Of a DNA stretch of 64,000 bases, positions 1-8,648 are shown one piece after another (the first letter of the stretch is position 1; each line of letters starts with the position of its first letter). The translations under genes were made by a program, and so were the position numbers. Source of the stretch: Gemmatirosa kalamazoonensis (GTDB lineage: Bacteria > Gemmatimonadota > Gemmatimonadetes > Gemmatimonadales > Gemmatimonadaceae). Location of the stretch: assembly GCF_000522985.1 (NCBI RefSeq), contig NZ_CP007130.1:682001-746000 (forward strand), in the 5' to 3' direction. The notes beneath the pieces are model-generated. The model made no database searches and was not told the DNA's origin. It was given only the letters and a program-made list of their open reading frames with translations.

Positions 1-1
1 C

Positions 2-1291
2 GACCCCGTGGACGCCGGGACGCGCTTCGCCATCGGCTCCACCACGAAGGCGATGACCGTGGCGGCGCTGGGCATGCTCGTCGACGAGGGGAAGCTCAAG
101 TGGGACGACCCGGTCACGAAGTACCTCCCCGACTTCCGTCTCTCCGACCCGTGGGTCACGCCGCAGATCACCGTGCGCGACCTGCTCACGCACCGCACGG
201 GGCTCGGGAACGCCGACCTGCTGTGGGCGGGCGCCGACTACTCGACGGCGGAGATCATCCGACGCGTGCGCTACCTGCCGCTCGCGTACTCGCCGCGGTC
301 GCAGTTCATCTACCAGAACATCATGTACGCGGCCGCCGGCCAGGTCGTCGAGGCGGTGTCCGGGATGCCGTGGGAGCAGTTCCTCCGCACGCGCATCTTC
401 GCGCCGCTGGGCATGAGCGCCACGGTGCCGCTGCTCGCCGACCTCGCCGGCCAGCCGAACGTCGCGTCGCCGCACGCCGAGATCGACGACACCATGCGCG
501 TGATCACGAACCGCACGGTGGATCCGGTGAAGGCCGCCGGCTCGGTGTGGTCGAGCGTGAGCGACATGGCGAAGTGGATGAAGTTCATCCTCGACAGCGG
601 CCGCGTGGGAGGCAACCAGTTGCTGAAGACGGCGACGGTGAAGGAGATCCTCACGCCGCAGGTGGTCGCCGACCACGAGTACCCGACGTTCGACGCGGTG
701 CACGCGCACTTCTTCGACTACGGGCTCGGCTGGTTCCTGCAGGACTACGCCGGGCAGGCGATCGCGATGCACACGGGGAGCATCGACGGCATGTGCGCGA
801 TCATCGGCCTCATCCCCGACAAGCGGATCGGCGTCTACGTGCTCGAGAACGCCGATCACATCGAGCTGCGGCACGCGCTGATGTACCAGGTGTTCGACAT
901 GTACCTGGGCAACACCGGCCATGACTGGAGCGCGGAGCTGAAGAAGCTCTACGACGGCCTCACGGCGCAGGCGCGGACGGCGCAGCAGCGCGCCGAGGCC
1001 CAGCACGTCACCGGCACGCACCCGAGCCTCGCGCTCGACCGCTATACCGGCACGTACCACAGCGACGCGTACGGCGACGTGCGCGTGACGCTGAACGGCG
1101 AGACGCTGCACGCGACGTTCGGCCGCGCCTACGACGGCGACCTCACCCACTGGCAGTACGACACGTTCCGGGCCAACTGGAAGAACCGACAGAGCGGCCG
1201 GGGAACGCTGGTCTTCGTCCCCGACGGGACGGGCGGCGTGCAGGCGCTGCGCGCGTTCGGAGCCACGTTCACGAAGATCAAGCAGAACTAG
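2..1291 (+). CDS. Serine hydrolase, beta-lactamase class C / DUF3471 family (5' truncated by window)
   Basis: Penicillin-binding-protein-like serine hydrolase of the class C beta-lactamase superfamily, probably an exported esterase or D-aminopeptidase. The frame is open to the window edge, so the N-terminus and any signal peptide lie upstream. Numbering from the GTG at 8, the SxxK nucleophile motif STTK is at residues 11-14, the YxN motif is Y102-Q-N and the third-box HTG begins at H255. The last 90 or so residues (LDRYTGTY onward) look like the small C-terminal beta domain (DUF3471) common in these enzymes. The next gene follows after a long palindromic repeat and also acts on peptides. Substrate cannot be told from sequence. 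Confidence 0.9.
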   Translation, partial: DPVDAGTRFAIGSTTKAMTVAALGMLVDEGKLKWDDPVTKYLPDFRLSDPWVTPQITVRDLLTHRTGLGNADLLWAGADYSTAEIIRRVRYLPLAYSPRSQFIYQNIMYAAAGQVVEAVSGMPWEQFLRTRIFAPLGMSATVPLLADLAGQPNVASPHAEIDDTMRVITNRTVDPVKAAGSVWSSVSDMAKWMKFILDSGRVGGNQLLKTATVKEILTPQVVADHEYPTFDAVHAHFFDYGLGWFLQDYAGQAIAMHTGSIDGMCAIIGLIPDKRIGVYVLENADHIELRHALMYQVFDMYLGNTGHDWSAELKKLYDGLTAQARTAQQRAEAQHVTGTHPSLALDRYTGTYHSDAYGDVRVTLNGETLHATFGRAYDGDLTHWQYDTFRANWKNRQSGRGTLVFVPDGTGGVQALRAFGATFTKIKQN

Positions 1292-1310
1292 CGCATGGGC
1301 GCCTGCTCAC

Positions 1311-1447
1311 GACTCCGCGTACGAGTTTCTGTACGACTGAAGAAGGACTGAAGAGGGACTGAAGAAGGACCAAACACAACGTCTTTGTTGTCCTTCTTCA
1401 GTCCTCCTTCAGTCCTCCTTCAGTCCTAACAAACCACGTACGTGGGA
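1311..1447. repeat. Palindromic tandem-repeat element (gactgaagaag type), copy 1
   Basis: The left arm (1335-1371) is three tandem copies of about 12 bases reading gactgaagaag. After a 19-base spacer, the right arm (1390-1426) is their reverse complement. Outside it lie related flanks (ctccgcgtacgagt at 1313, cacgtacgtgggag on the right). It is homologous to the element at 5131-5283. It sits between two co-directional genes and could act as a terminator hairpin. Confidence 0.85.
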
Positions 1448-1485
1448 GCGGGCACGGCGCACCACGACTCTCACCCGGAGACACG

Positions 1486-2646
1486 ATGGAGAACGTCGAC
1501 CGGCGGACGGCAATCAAGGGAGCGCTCGGAGCCGCGGCCGCGGCGTTCGCCGCGCCGATGATCAATCGGGGCCGCTACCGGCTGTTCGCCGAGCCGGCAC
1601 CGGAGTACTCGGCGCGCGCGGTCGCGCTCATGCAGCGGTCGCTGGTGATGGACATGCTGAGCGTGTTCACGCTCAACTTCCCGCTCGGCGACCAGTGGCA
1701 GGCGAGGCCGGAGACGTTCGGGCCCGACGTCATCGCGAAGTTCAAGAGCTCGGGGATCAACGTCTTCCATCCCGCGGTCGGCATCGGCGGCCCCGACGCG
1801 TTCGACCAGGGGATGCAGTTCTTCGCGGGCTGGAACAGCTTCCTCGCCGGGCGCGACGACGTCCTGATGCGCATCGACAGCCCGGGCGACTTCGCGCGCG
1901 TGAAGAGCTCCGGCAAGATCGCCGTCATCCTCGGACTGCAGAACGCCGAGCACTTCCGGCGGCCGAGCGACGTCGATCTGTTCTACGGCTACGGCCAGCG
2001 CATCGCGCAGCTCACGTACAACTCGCGCAACCGCATCGGCAACGGATCCACCGAGCGCCGCGACGAGGGGCTGAGCGACTTCGGCCTCGCCATCGTCGAC
2101 CGGATGAACAAGGTCTGCATGGCCGTCGACGTCTCGCACTGCGGCGACCGCACGACGCTCGATGCGTTCGAGGTGTCGAAGAAGCCGGTGCTGATCACGC
2201 ACTCCAACGTGCGCGCGCTCGCCAACGGCCATCCGCGCGACAAGAGCGACGAGGCGATCCGCGCCGTGGGGAAGGCGGGGAGCGTCATGGGGATCACCGG
2301 CGTGCGCATGTTCGTGAAGGACCGCGAGCCGACGACGATCGAGGACGCGCTCGACCACTTCGACTACGTCGCGAAGATGATCGGGCCCGAGCACCTCGGC
2401 GTCGGCAGCGACATCGACCTCGACGGGTACGACGACATGCCGCCGGAGCTGAACAAGCAGCTGCGCGCGAGCTACAAGGGGAGCTACGGCTTCCGCGAGC
2501 GGATCGACATCGAGGGGCTCGACCACCCGAAGCGGATGTTCGACCTCACCGAGGGGCTCATCCGGCGCAAGTACACCGACGCGCAGATCGAGGGGATCCT
2601 CGGCGGCAACTTCCGGCGCGTGCTCTCCGAGATCTGGAGCGTCTGA
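1486..2646 (+). CDS. Membrane dipeptidase homologue, peptidase family M19, with degenerate metal site
   Basis: 386 residues with a Tat-like N-terminus (DRRTAIKG, then an Ala-rich hydrophobic stretch to about residue 28), so probably exported. The TIM-barrel M19 (renal dipeptidase) signatures VDVSHCGD with H218, LITHSNVRAL with H239 and GVGSDIDLDG are clear; the H-H spacing of 21 equals that of human dipeptidase (H198/H219). The N-terminal ligand motif HxD is replaced by VMDML, and the region matching the bridging glutamate reads LGLQNAEH, so up to three of five ligands are changed. A purine-rich ccggag at 1475-1480 supports the ATG at 1486. The stop overlaps the next start (TGATG). It belongs to a dipeptide/D-amino-acid block; true dipeptidase activity is uncertain. 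Confidence 0.88.
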   Translation: MENVDRRTAIKGALGAAAAAFAAPMINRGRYRLFAEPAPEYSARAVALMQRSLVMDMLSVFTLNFPLGDQWQARPETFGPDVIAKFKSSGINVFHPAVGIGGPDAFDQGMQFFAGWNSFLAGRDDVLMRIDSPGDFARVKSSGKIAVILGLQNAEHFRRPSDVDLFYGYGQRIAQLTYNSRNRIGNGSTERRDEGLSDFGLAIVDRMNKVCMAVDVSHCGDRTTLDAFEVSKKPVLITHSNVRALANGHPRDKSDEAIRAVGKAGSVMGITGVRMFVKDREPTTIEDALDHFDYVAKMIGPEHLGVGSDIDLDGYDDMPPELNKQLRASYKGSYGFRERIDIEGLDHPKRMFDLTEGLIRRKYTDAQIEGILGGNFRRVLSEIWSV

Positions 2647-3803
2647 TGGCTCATCGAATCGAACCACAGAGGACGCAGAGGACGCAGAGGACACCGACGA
2701 CGACCGGTGTCGTTCTTCTCTGCGTCCTCCGCGTCCTCTGCGGTTCAAGTTCGTTAGGCGCCCAGCCGGTCGACACCGCCTTCCGCCAGCTCCTCACCAG
2801 CGGCAAGCCCGCGCCCGCGCCGCCGGCGTGGCGCGCGCTGATCGGCGAGTACGGCGCGACCGACAGCGACACGCTGTTCGTGCTCGAGCGCGACGGCCGG
2901 CTCACGACGCTGCGGCACGGCACCTACGCGGCGCTCACGGAGGTCGCCCCCGACACGTTCCTCCTCGCCGACGGGCGGCTGACGGTGGAGCGCGCGGGCG
3001 GCAAGGTGGCCGCGGTGTCGGTCGGCGGCGCGCGGCTGCCGAAGCGCGCGCTCGGCACCGAGGACGGCTCGCAGTTCACCATCACGCCGCTGCGGCCGGT
3101 GGCCGAGCTGCGCAGGGAGGCGCTCGCCGCCACGCCGCCGCACGAGCAGGGCCCGTTCCGGCCGAGCGATCTCGTCGCCGTGACGACGTTCGACACGACC
3201 GTGCACCTGGACGTGCGCTACGCGACGCGCAACAACTTCATGCGCACGCCGTTCTACTCCAGCGCGCGCGCGTTCCTGCAGCGCCCCGCGGCCGAGGCGT
3301 TGGGGCGGGCGAGCGCGATGCTGCGGCCGTTCGGCTACGGGCTGCTCGTGCACGACGCGTATCGACCGTGGTACGTGACGAAGATGTTCTGGGAGGGGAC
3401 GCCCGTGCCGCAGCGCGTGTTCGTCGCCGATCCGGCGCAGGGCTCGCGGCACAACCGCGGCGAGGCGGTGGACCTCACGCTCTACGATCTGCGCACGGGG
3501 AAGCCGGCGGAGATGACCGGCGGCTACGACGAGATGACCGCGCGCAGCTACCCCGTCTATCCCGGCGGCACCTCGCTCCAGCGGTGGCAGCGCGACCTGC
3601 TGCGCGTCGCGATGGAATCGGTCGGGTTCACGGTGTACGACGCGGAGTGGTGGCACTTCGACTTCAAGGACTGGCGGAGCTACCCGATCGGCACGCAGAC
3701 GTTCGAGCAGCTCGACACTCGGGACTCGGGACTCGGGACTCGTCGGGGGGCAGTTCCCGAGTCCCGAGTCCCGCGTCCCGAGTCCCGACCCCTCCAGCCA
3801 TGA
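2646..3803 (+). CDS. D-Ala-D-Ala dipeptidase, VanX-like (peptidase family M15D), exported
   Basis: Zinc dipeptidase expected to split D-Ala-D-Ala. The zinc motifs are intact: SRHNRGEAVD (H269, D276) and EWWHF (E334, H337). Residues about 45-165 form a DUF3471-like beta domain, and the peptidase domain follows. The start overlaps the stop of the M19 gene (TGATG), and the stop at 3801-3803 overlaps the next start (ATGA), so the genes are translationally coupled. Residues about 6-35 are encoded by the palindrome at 2661-2747 and make the signal peptide: basic RTQRTQR, then hydrophobic VVLLCVLRVLCG, ending LGAQ. The last 25 or so residues after FEQL read through a second palindrome (3716-3791) and are not part of the family fold. 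The repeat-derived ends may be accretions on an older gene. Confidence 0.9.
   Translation: MAHRIEPQRTQRTQRTPTTTGVVLLCVLRVLCGSSSLGAQPVDTAFRQLLTSGKPAPAPPAWRALIGEYGATDSDTLFVLERDGRLTTLRHGTYAALTEVAPDTFLLADGRLTVERAGGKVAAVSVGGARLPKRALGTEDGSQFTITPLRPVAELRREALAATPPHEQGPFRPSDLVAVTTFDTTVHLDVRYATRNNFMRTPFYSSARAFLQRPAAEALGRASAMLRPFGYGLLVHDAYRPWYVTKMFWEGTPVPQRVFVADPAQGSRHNRGEAVDLTLYDLRTGKPAEMTGGYDEMTARSYPVYPGGTSLQRWQRDLLRVAMESVGFTVYDAEWWHFDFKDWRSYPIGTQTFEQLDTRDSGLGTRRGAVPESRVPRPESRPLQP
2661..2747. repeat. Palindromic tandem-repeat element (cagaggacg type) inside the VanX-like gene
   Basis: The left arm begins aaccacagagg and carries repeats of the 9-mer cagaggacg. After about 15 bases the right arm (ctctgcgtcctccgc...ctgcggttc) is its reverse complement. 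It lies wholly inside the 5' end of the D-Ala-D-Ala dipeptidase gene and encodes its signal peptide. As mRNA it would fold into a long hairpin just downstream of the start codon, which could reduce translation or transcription of this gene relative to the one before. Confidence 0.88.
3716..3791. repeat. Palindromic tandem-repeat element (gggactc type)
   Basis: Tandem gggactc units (3716-3742) face cgagtcc units (3754-3788) across a G-rich loop. The element is read in frame as the C-terminal tail of the VanX-like dipeptidase and ends just before the permease start. Confidence 0.85.
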
Positions 3804-5155
3804 CGACTTCACACCGTACACTGGAACGCACGTTAGGCACGTGGGACCTCGTGCTCATCGTCGTCGGCACGGTGATCGGGTCGGGCATCTTCATCGTCCC
3901 GGCCACGGTGCTGCGGCAGACGGGCGGGCTCCTCGGACCCGCGCTGCTGGTGTGGCTCGTGGCCGGCGTGCTGTCGCTGCTCGGCGCGCTCACGTACGGG
4001 GAGCTCGGCGCGTCGCGGCCCGACGCGGGAGGACTCTACGTCTACATCCGCGATGCGTTCGGGCCGCTGCCGGCGTTCCTCTACGGGTGGACGAAGTTCT
4101 TCGTCATCAGCGCCGGCTCGGCGGCGACGCTCGCGGTGGCGTTCACCTCGTACCTCCAGCAGTTCGTCGCGCTGTCGCCGCTCGCCGCGAAGGCGATCGC
4201 GATCGCGATGCTCGCCGTGATCGCGGCGGTGAACGTGCGCGGCACGCGGCAGGGCGCGCGCGTGCAGAACCTGAGCACGGGGCTCAAGGTGGCGGCGATC
4301 CTCGTCATGAGCGTGGCGCTGCTGTCGCGCGGGGTGGGGTTCGCGTCGGCGCCCGCGGCGTGGCCCGATGCATGGTCGGGCGGGCTGCTGTCGGGGATCG
4401 GGCTCGCGATGATCGGCGTGCTGTGGGCGTACGAGGGGTGGCAGTACGTCACGTTCTCGGCCGGCGAGGCGCGCGACGCGCAGCGCACGCTGCCGCGCGC
4501 GCTCCTCGTCGGCACCGCGGTGCTCATCGCGATCTACCTGCTCGCGAACGTCGGCTACGTCGCCGCGCTCGGCGTCGACGGCGCGCAGCGCACCGACCGC
4601 GTGGCCGCGACCGCGGTGGCGGCGCTCTACGGCGGCGCGGCGGGCAAGCTCATCGCGGCGGTGATCCTCGTGTCGATGTTCAGCGCGACGAACGGGCTCA
4701 CGCTCACCGCGCCACGGCTGTTCTACGCGATGGCGCGCGACGGGGTGTTCTTCCGCAAGCTCGGCGAGGTGCACCCGCGCTTCGGCACGCCGGCCGTGTC
4801 CATCCTCGCGGGCACCGCGTGGGCGATGGTGCTCGCGGCATCGGGGACGTTCGAGCAACTGCTGACCTACGTCGTGTTCGCCGGGTGGATCTTCTACGGC
4901 CTCGGCGCCGCCGCGGTGTTCGCGCTGCGGAAGAAGGAGCCCGACGCGCCGCGGCCGTTCCGCGTGCCGGGCTACCCGGTGACGCCCGCGCTGTTCGTGC
5001 TCGCCGCCGCGGCGATCGTCGTGAACGCGATGATCTCGGCGCCGGGCCGCGCGGCGGTCGGGCTGCTCGGCGTGGCGACCGGCGTGCCGGCGTATTTCCT
5101 GTGGCGGCGACGGGCCGTCGTGATCGACACGACTCCACGTACGAGTCTTCCATAG
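3800..5155 (+). CDS. APC-family amino acid permease
   Basis: 451-residue polytopic membrane protein of the amino acid/polyamine/organocation superfamily, about 12 predicted hydrophobic segments. The first helix carries the VIGSGIF signature, and the helix around GGLYVYIRDAFG is typical of LAT/SLC7-like carriers. The start at 3800 overlaps the dipeptidase stop (ATGA), giving tight coupling. The gene probably imports the amino acids or D-alanine released by the neighbouring dipeptidases; the substrate is inferred from context only. The last residues (TPRTSLP) come from the outer arm of the following palindrome. Confidence 0.92.
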   Translation: MTTSHRTLERTLGTWDLVLIVVGTVIGSGIFIVPATVLRQTGGLLGPALLVWLVAGVLSLLGALTYGELGASRPDAGGLYVYIRDAFGPLPAFLYGWTKFFVISAGSAATLAVAFTSYLQQFVALSPLAAKAIAIAMLAVIAAVNVRGTRQGARVQNLSTGLKVAAILVMSVALLSRGVGFASAPAAWPDAWSGGLLSGIGLAMIGVLWAYEGWQYVTFSAGEARDAQRTLPRALLVGTAVLIAIYLLANVGYVAALGVDGAQRTDRVAATAVAALYGGAAGKLIAAVILVSMFSATNGLTLTAPRLFYAMARDGVFFRKLGEVHPRFGTPAVSILAGTAWAMVLAASGTFEQLLTYVVFAGWIFYGLGAAAVFALRKKEPDAPRPFRVPGYPVTPALFVLAAAAIVVNAMISAPGRAAVGLLGVATGVPAYFLWRRRAVVIDTTPRTSLP

Positions 5156-5283
5156 GACTGAAGAAGGACTGAAGAAGGACTGAAGAAGGACTGAAAAAGG
5201 GCCAACAACACTTTATTGGTGTCTCCTTCTTCAGTCCTCCTTCAGTCCTTCTTCAGTCCAACGAGCACTCGTACGTGGAGCCG
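5131..5283. repeat. Palindromic tandem-repeat element (gactgaagaag type), copy 2
   Basis: Four left-arm units of gactgaagaag (5155-5195) face cttcttcagtcc units (5225-5259). The outer arms ctccacgtacgagt (5133-5146) and actcgtacgtggag (5267-5280) are a perfect 14-base inverted repeat. The spacer holds ttattggt, unusual A/T for this genome. It is homologous along its whole length to the element at 1311-1447; the two copies bracket the M19/VanX/permease genes. Confidence 0.88.
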
Positions 5284-5305
5284 TGCATCACCTCTTGGAG
5301 ACCAG

Positions 5306-6919
5306 ATGACACGTGGAATCCTCGCCGTCGCCCTCGTCGCGACGTTAGGCGCACGCCTGCCCGCGCAGGAGTACGACGTCGTCATCCGCAACGGCCGCGT
5401 GCTCGACGGCGCGGGGAACCCGTGGATCCTCGCCGACGTCGCGATCAAGGACGGCCGGTTCGCGCGGATCGGCAAGATCGACGCGAAGGGGCGCACGGAG
5501 ATCGACGCGCGCGGCAAGTACGTGTCGCCCGGCTGGATCGACATGATGGACCAGTCGGGGAGCGTGCTGCCGCGCAACGGGCTGGCCGAGAACAAGCTGC
5601 GACAGGGCGTCACCACCGCGATCGGCGGCGAGGGCGGCACCCCCGTGCCGGCATCGCAGATCGCCGACTACTTCAAGCGGCTCGAGACGCAGGGCATCAG
5701 CATCAACTTCGGCACGTACTTCAGCGAGACGCAGACGCGCGTCCCGGTGCTCGGCATGTCGGCGCGCGCGCCGAACGCGGCGGAGCTGGACCGCATGCGC
5801 GCCATCATGGACACCGCGATGCGGGCCGGCGCGATGGGGATGACGACGGCGCTCATCTATCCGCCGAGCTCCTACGCGACGACCGACGAGCTGGTGGAGG
5901 TCGCGAGGGCCGCCGCGAAGTACGGCGGCGTGTACGCGAGCCACATCCGCGGCGAGGGGAAGGAGGTCGTGCAGTCGGTGCGCGAGCTGATCGAGATCTC
6001 GGAGCGCGCCGGGCTGCCCGGCGAGGTGTTCCACCTCAAGGTCGCGCACAAGCCCGGCTGGGGTGTGCTGATGGACTCCGTGCGGCAGCTCGTCGACGCG
6101 GCGCGCGCGCGTGGCGTCGACGTCGCGGCCGACATGTACGTCTACACCGCCGGCGGCACGGGGCTCGAGGCGACGATCCCGAGCTGGGCGTTCGAGGGCG
6201 GCGACGACTCGCTGAAGGCGCGCCTCGCGAACCCGGCCACCCGCGCGCGCCTCAAGCGCGAGCTGGGCACCGGCTCGCCGGGGTGGTGGAACATCGTCGA
6301 GGCGGCCGGCGGCTGGGACGGCGTCGTGCTCGTGAACGCGCGCAACCCCGACAACGCGAAGTACGAGAACCAGACCATCGCGCAGATCGCACGCGAGACG
6401 GGGAAGGACCCCGCCGACGCGGCGTGGGATCTCGTCGCGCAGGGGCGCGGCCGCGTCATGGCAATCTATCACATGATGGGCGAGGCCGACATCGAGACGG
6501 CGCTCCGCTTCCCGTGGACGAGCATCGGGAGCGACGCCGGCGCCGTGCTGCAGTTAGGCACTCCCGACGCCACGGGCCTGCCGCACCCGCGCTCGTTCGG
6601 CAACGCGACGCGGGTGATCGCGCGCTACGTGAAGGAGCGTCACGTGCTCACGCTCGAGGACGCGGTGCGCAAGATGACCTCGTGGCCCGCCACGCGCATG
6701 CGCCTCGCCGACCGCGGCGTCATCCGCCAGGGCGCGTGGGCCGACGTGACGATCTTCGACCTGGACCAACTGCAGGACCGCGCGACGTACGAGAAGCCGA
6801 TGGAGTTTCCCACGGGCATCGAGTGGGTGCTCGTGAACGGCGTCGTCGTGATCGACCACGGGCGACATACCGGCGCGAAGCCCGGGAAGGTGCTGCGGGG
6901 GCCGGGCGCGGTGAATTAG
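5306..6919 (+). CDS. N-acyl-D-amino-acid deacylase family amidohydrolase, exported
   Basis: 537 residues with a signal peptide (MTRGILAVALVATLG, ending LPAQ). The amidohydrolase superfamily barrel of the D-aminoacylase type starts at YDVVIRNGRVLDGAGNP. Conserved features seen: ASHIRGEG (family metal-ligand His), FHLKVAHKPGW (second His) and TSIGSDAG (catalytic Asp). The usual HxH after strand 1 is absent (GWIDMMDQSG), and the Cys region reads GGEGGTP. Such variants occur in this family but may alter metal use. The start is supported by ttggag at 5295-5300. Alone after a palindrome, it still fits the theme of D-amino acid salvage by hydrolysing N-acylated D-amino acids. The heptamer GTTAGGC occurs twice as L-G codons. 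Confidence 0.88.
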   Translation: MTRGILAVALVATLGARLPAQEYDVVIRNGRVLDGAGNPWILADVAIKDGRFARIGKIDAKGRTEIDARGKYVSPGWIDMMDQSGSVLPRNGLAENKLRQGVTTAIGGEGGTPVPASQIADYFKRLETQGISINFGTYFSETQTRVPVLGMSARAPNAAELDRMRAIMDTAMRAGAMGMTTALIYPPSSYATTDELVEVARAAAKYGGVYASHIRGEGKEVVQSVRELIEISERAGLPGEVFHLKVAHKPGWGVLMDSVRQLVDAARARGVDVAADMYVYTAGGTGLEATIPSWAFEGGDDSLKARLANPATRARLKRELGTGSPGWWNIVEAAGGWDGVVLVNARNPDNAKYENQTIAQIARETGKDPADAAWDLVAQGRGRVMAIYHMMGEADIETALRFPWTSIGSDAGAVLQLGTPDATGLPHPRSFGNATRVIARYVKERHVLTLEDAVRKMTSWPATRMRLADRGVIRQGAWADVTIFDLDQLQDRATYEKPMEFPTGIEWVLVNGVVVIDHGRHTGAKPGKVLRGPGAVN

Positions 6920-6924
6920 AGGCA

Positions 6925-7090
6925 TTGAACCGCAGAGGACGCAGAGGACGCAGAGGACGGCAACGGCTTTTGACCACAGAGGACACAGAGGACACGGAGG
7001 AGACCAACAAGAAGGAGTTCTCCTCTGTGTCCTCCGTGTCCTCTGTGGTTCAACACAAAGAGGCAGTCCTCCGCGGCCCTCTGCGGTTCC
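6925..7090. repeat. Nested palindromic tandem-repeat element between convergent genes
   Basis: Outer arms ttgaaccgcagagg (6925) and ccctctgcggttcc (7077) enclose a second complete palindrome whose arms are cacagagga/tcctctgtg repeats (about 6971-7055). One element thus appears to have been inserted into another. It separates the plus-strand amidohydrolase from the minus-strand DUF4097-type gene and may serve as a two-way terminator. Confidence 0.87.
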
Positions 7091-7096
7091 GTGTCT

Positions 7097-7978
7097 TCAC
7101 GGCCCCCGCAGCCGGATCGTCCCCTTGAACGTGCGCACCGACACGTGGCCGCCGCCGCCGCCGAGGTCCACGCGCAGGGTGCGGCCGCGCCCCGGCTGCG
7201 CCGCTGGCCGCACGCGCGTGTAGCCGTTCACGATGTCGCCGGTGACCGTCGACAGCTCGAACACGCCGGCCGCGCCGCGCGGCAGGAGGCAGTCGACGCT
7301 GCCGCTGTGGTTCGAGAACTCGAGGATCGCGCCCGACGGCGGCGTGCCGACGTAGTGGATGTCGCCGGTGACCGACGCGAAGCGGCCGCGCAGCGTCGCC
7401 TGGCTCGCGACGTCGAGCGTGCCGCCGATCGTCGACACGTCGGCGTCCTGCGGCGCGCCGCGCAGCAGCAGGTGGCCGTCGCCGGTGCGCGCGTGCACCC
7501 ACGGCGCCGACACGTCGAGGCTCACGTTGCCGCTCATCGACTCCGCGTCGATCGACGTCGAGGTGCCCACGAGGTGGATGGTGCCGCTCACGCTGTAGAA
7601 CCATCCCGACACGTCGGCGCCGCTGACGTCGGCGCTCGCCGTTTTCACCGCGATCTGCGAGCGACGCGGCAGGTAGATCACGAGATCGCTCGGCCGCGCA
7701 TCGCCGCCGTCGGCGCGCTCGTCGATCCCCAGCTTCCCGCCGCGCGCCGTGACGTCGTGGTACATCCGCTCGCCCCGCCCCAGTCGGCCGCGCACCACGA
7801 TGGAGTCGCGGTCCCACCCGACGATGCGCAGCGTGCCCACCGGATTGTAGATCTTGAAGCCGGCCGTCGGCTCCACGGCGCGCGCCCACAGCACCGGTCC
7901 CACCGGCTGCGCGCCGGCGCCGGCGGCGAGCAGCGCCGCCGCGGTGCCTAACAGTACGGCCGAGAGCTCACGAGGCAT
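7097..7978 (-). CDS. Secreted DUF4097-type beta-repeat protein
   Basis: 293 residues with a clear signal peptide (MPRELSAVLLGTAAALLAAGAGAQ). The rest is rich in short alternating strands with T-A-S-G-D-V patterns (KTASADVSGADVSG, SGTIHLVGTS), typical of the right-handed beta-helix-like DUF4097/putative adhesin family. Its start overlaps the 3' end of the anti-sigma gene by 11 bases, making it the last gene of a four-gene sigma-factor operon. Proteins of this family are often found beside ECF regulators, but their job is not known. Confidence 0.85.
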   Translation of the reverse strand: MPRELSAVLLGTAAALLAAGAGAQPVGPVLWARAVEPTAGFKIYNPVGTLRIVGWDRDSIVVRGRLGRGERMYHDVTARGGKLGIDERADGGDARPSDLVIYLPRRSQIAVKTASADVSGADVSGWFYSVSGTIHLVGTSTSIDAESMSGNVSLDVSAPWVHARTGDGHLLLRGAPQDADVSTIGGTLDVASQATLRGRFASVTGDIHYVGTPPSGAILEFSNHSGSVDCLLPRGAAGVFELSTVTGDIVNGYTRVRPAAQPGRGRTLRVDLGGGGGHVSVRTFKGTIRLRGP

Positions 7979-8648
7979 TCGCCACCCGCTTGAGGAGGTC
8001 GCGCTTCTGTCGGTACGACGCGGCGAGGAGCTGGCGCAGCGCGGCGTTGTTCGGGTCGTGGCGCAGCGCGTCCTGCAGCTCGGCGATCGCGGCGTCGATC
8101 ACGCGCACGTCGTGGTCCATGCGCGCGGCGACGTCGGGGCGCAGCATCGCGCGCCGGAGCGCCATCTCGTCGAGCAGCGCCTGCACCTGCTGCTCGTACG
8201 CACGCGACGAGTCGGCCTCGGCGGACACGAACGCCGCATCGCCGCTCGATCCCGCGGGCGCGCTGCCGTCGATCGGCGCGGGCCGGTTCGCGCGCAGCAC
8301 CATCACGAGCCCGGCGGCGGCCGCGAGCCCCGCGGCGCCGAGCCCCGACACCCATTGCCAGCGGATCGCGCGACGTGGTGGCGGAGCCGCGGGCACCAGC
8401 GCGACGACCTTGTCGCGCTCGATGCGCGCGCGGATGTCGGGCCACAGCTCGTCGAGCGGCGCGGCCAGCGGCTCGCTCGCGCGGGCGAGCGTGACGACGC
8501 GTCGCAGGCGCGCGACGTCGGCGTCGCACTCGCCGCACGCCGCGAGGTGCTCCGCCACGCGGCGCCGACGCGGCTCGGGCAGCGAGCCGTCCGCGGCGCC
8601 CTGCCGCTCGGCTTCGGTGAGATGCTGGCCGGTGTCGAACGCCGTCAT
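7968..8648 (-). CDS. Zinc-finger anti-sigma factor
   Basis: 226 residues. The N-terminal zinc-binding anti-sigma motif H34-x3-C38-x2-C41 (EHLAACGEC) is present, followed by one membrane helix (WVSGLGAAGLAAAAGLVMVL, about 110-130) and a periplasmic helical C-terminal part. It is expected to hold the ECF sigma factor encoded immediately upstream; their genes overlap by 4 bases (ATGA). The start at 8648 is fixed by that overlap. The inducing signal is unknown. Confidence 0.9.
   Translation of the reverse strand: MTAFDTGQHLTEAERQGAADGSLPEPRRRRVAEHLAACGECDADVARLRRVVTLARASEPLAAPLDELWPDIRARIERDKVVALVPAAPPPRRAIRWQWVSGLGAAGLAAAAGLVMVLRANRPAPIDGSAPAGSSGDAAFVSAEADSSRAYEQQVQALLDEMALRRAMLRPDVAARMDHDVRVIDAAIAELQDALRHDPNNAALRQLLAASYRQKRDLLKRVANAS

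Noticed and set aside
2651-7010. Open frames rich in RTQRTQR or SVSSVSS
   Set aside because: They come from the palindromic tandem repeats read in various frames. Only the VanX-like gene uses one credibly.
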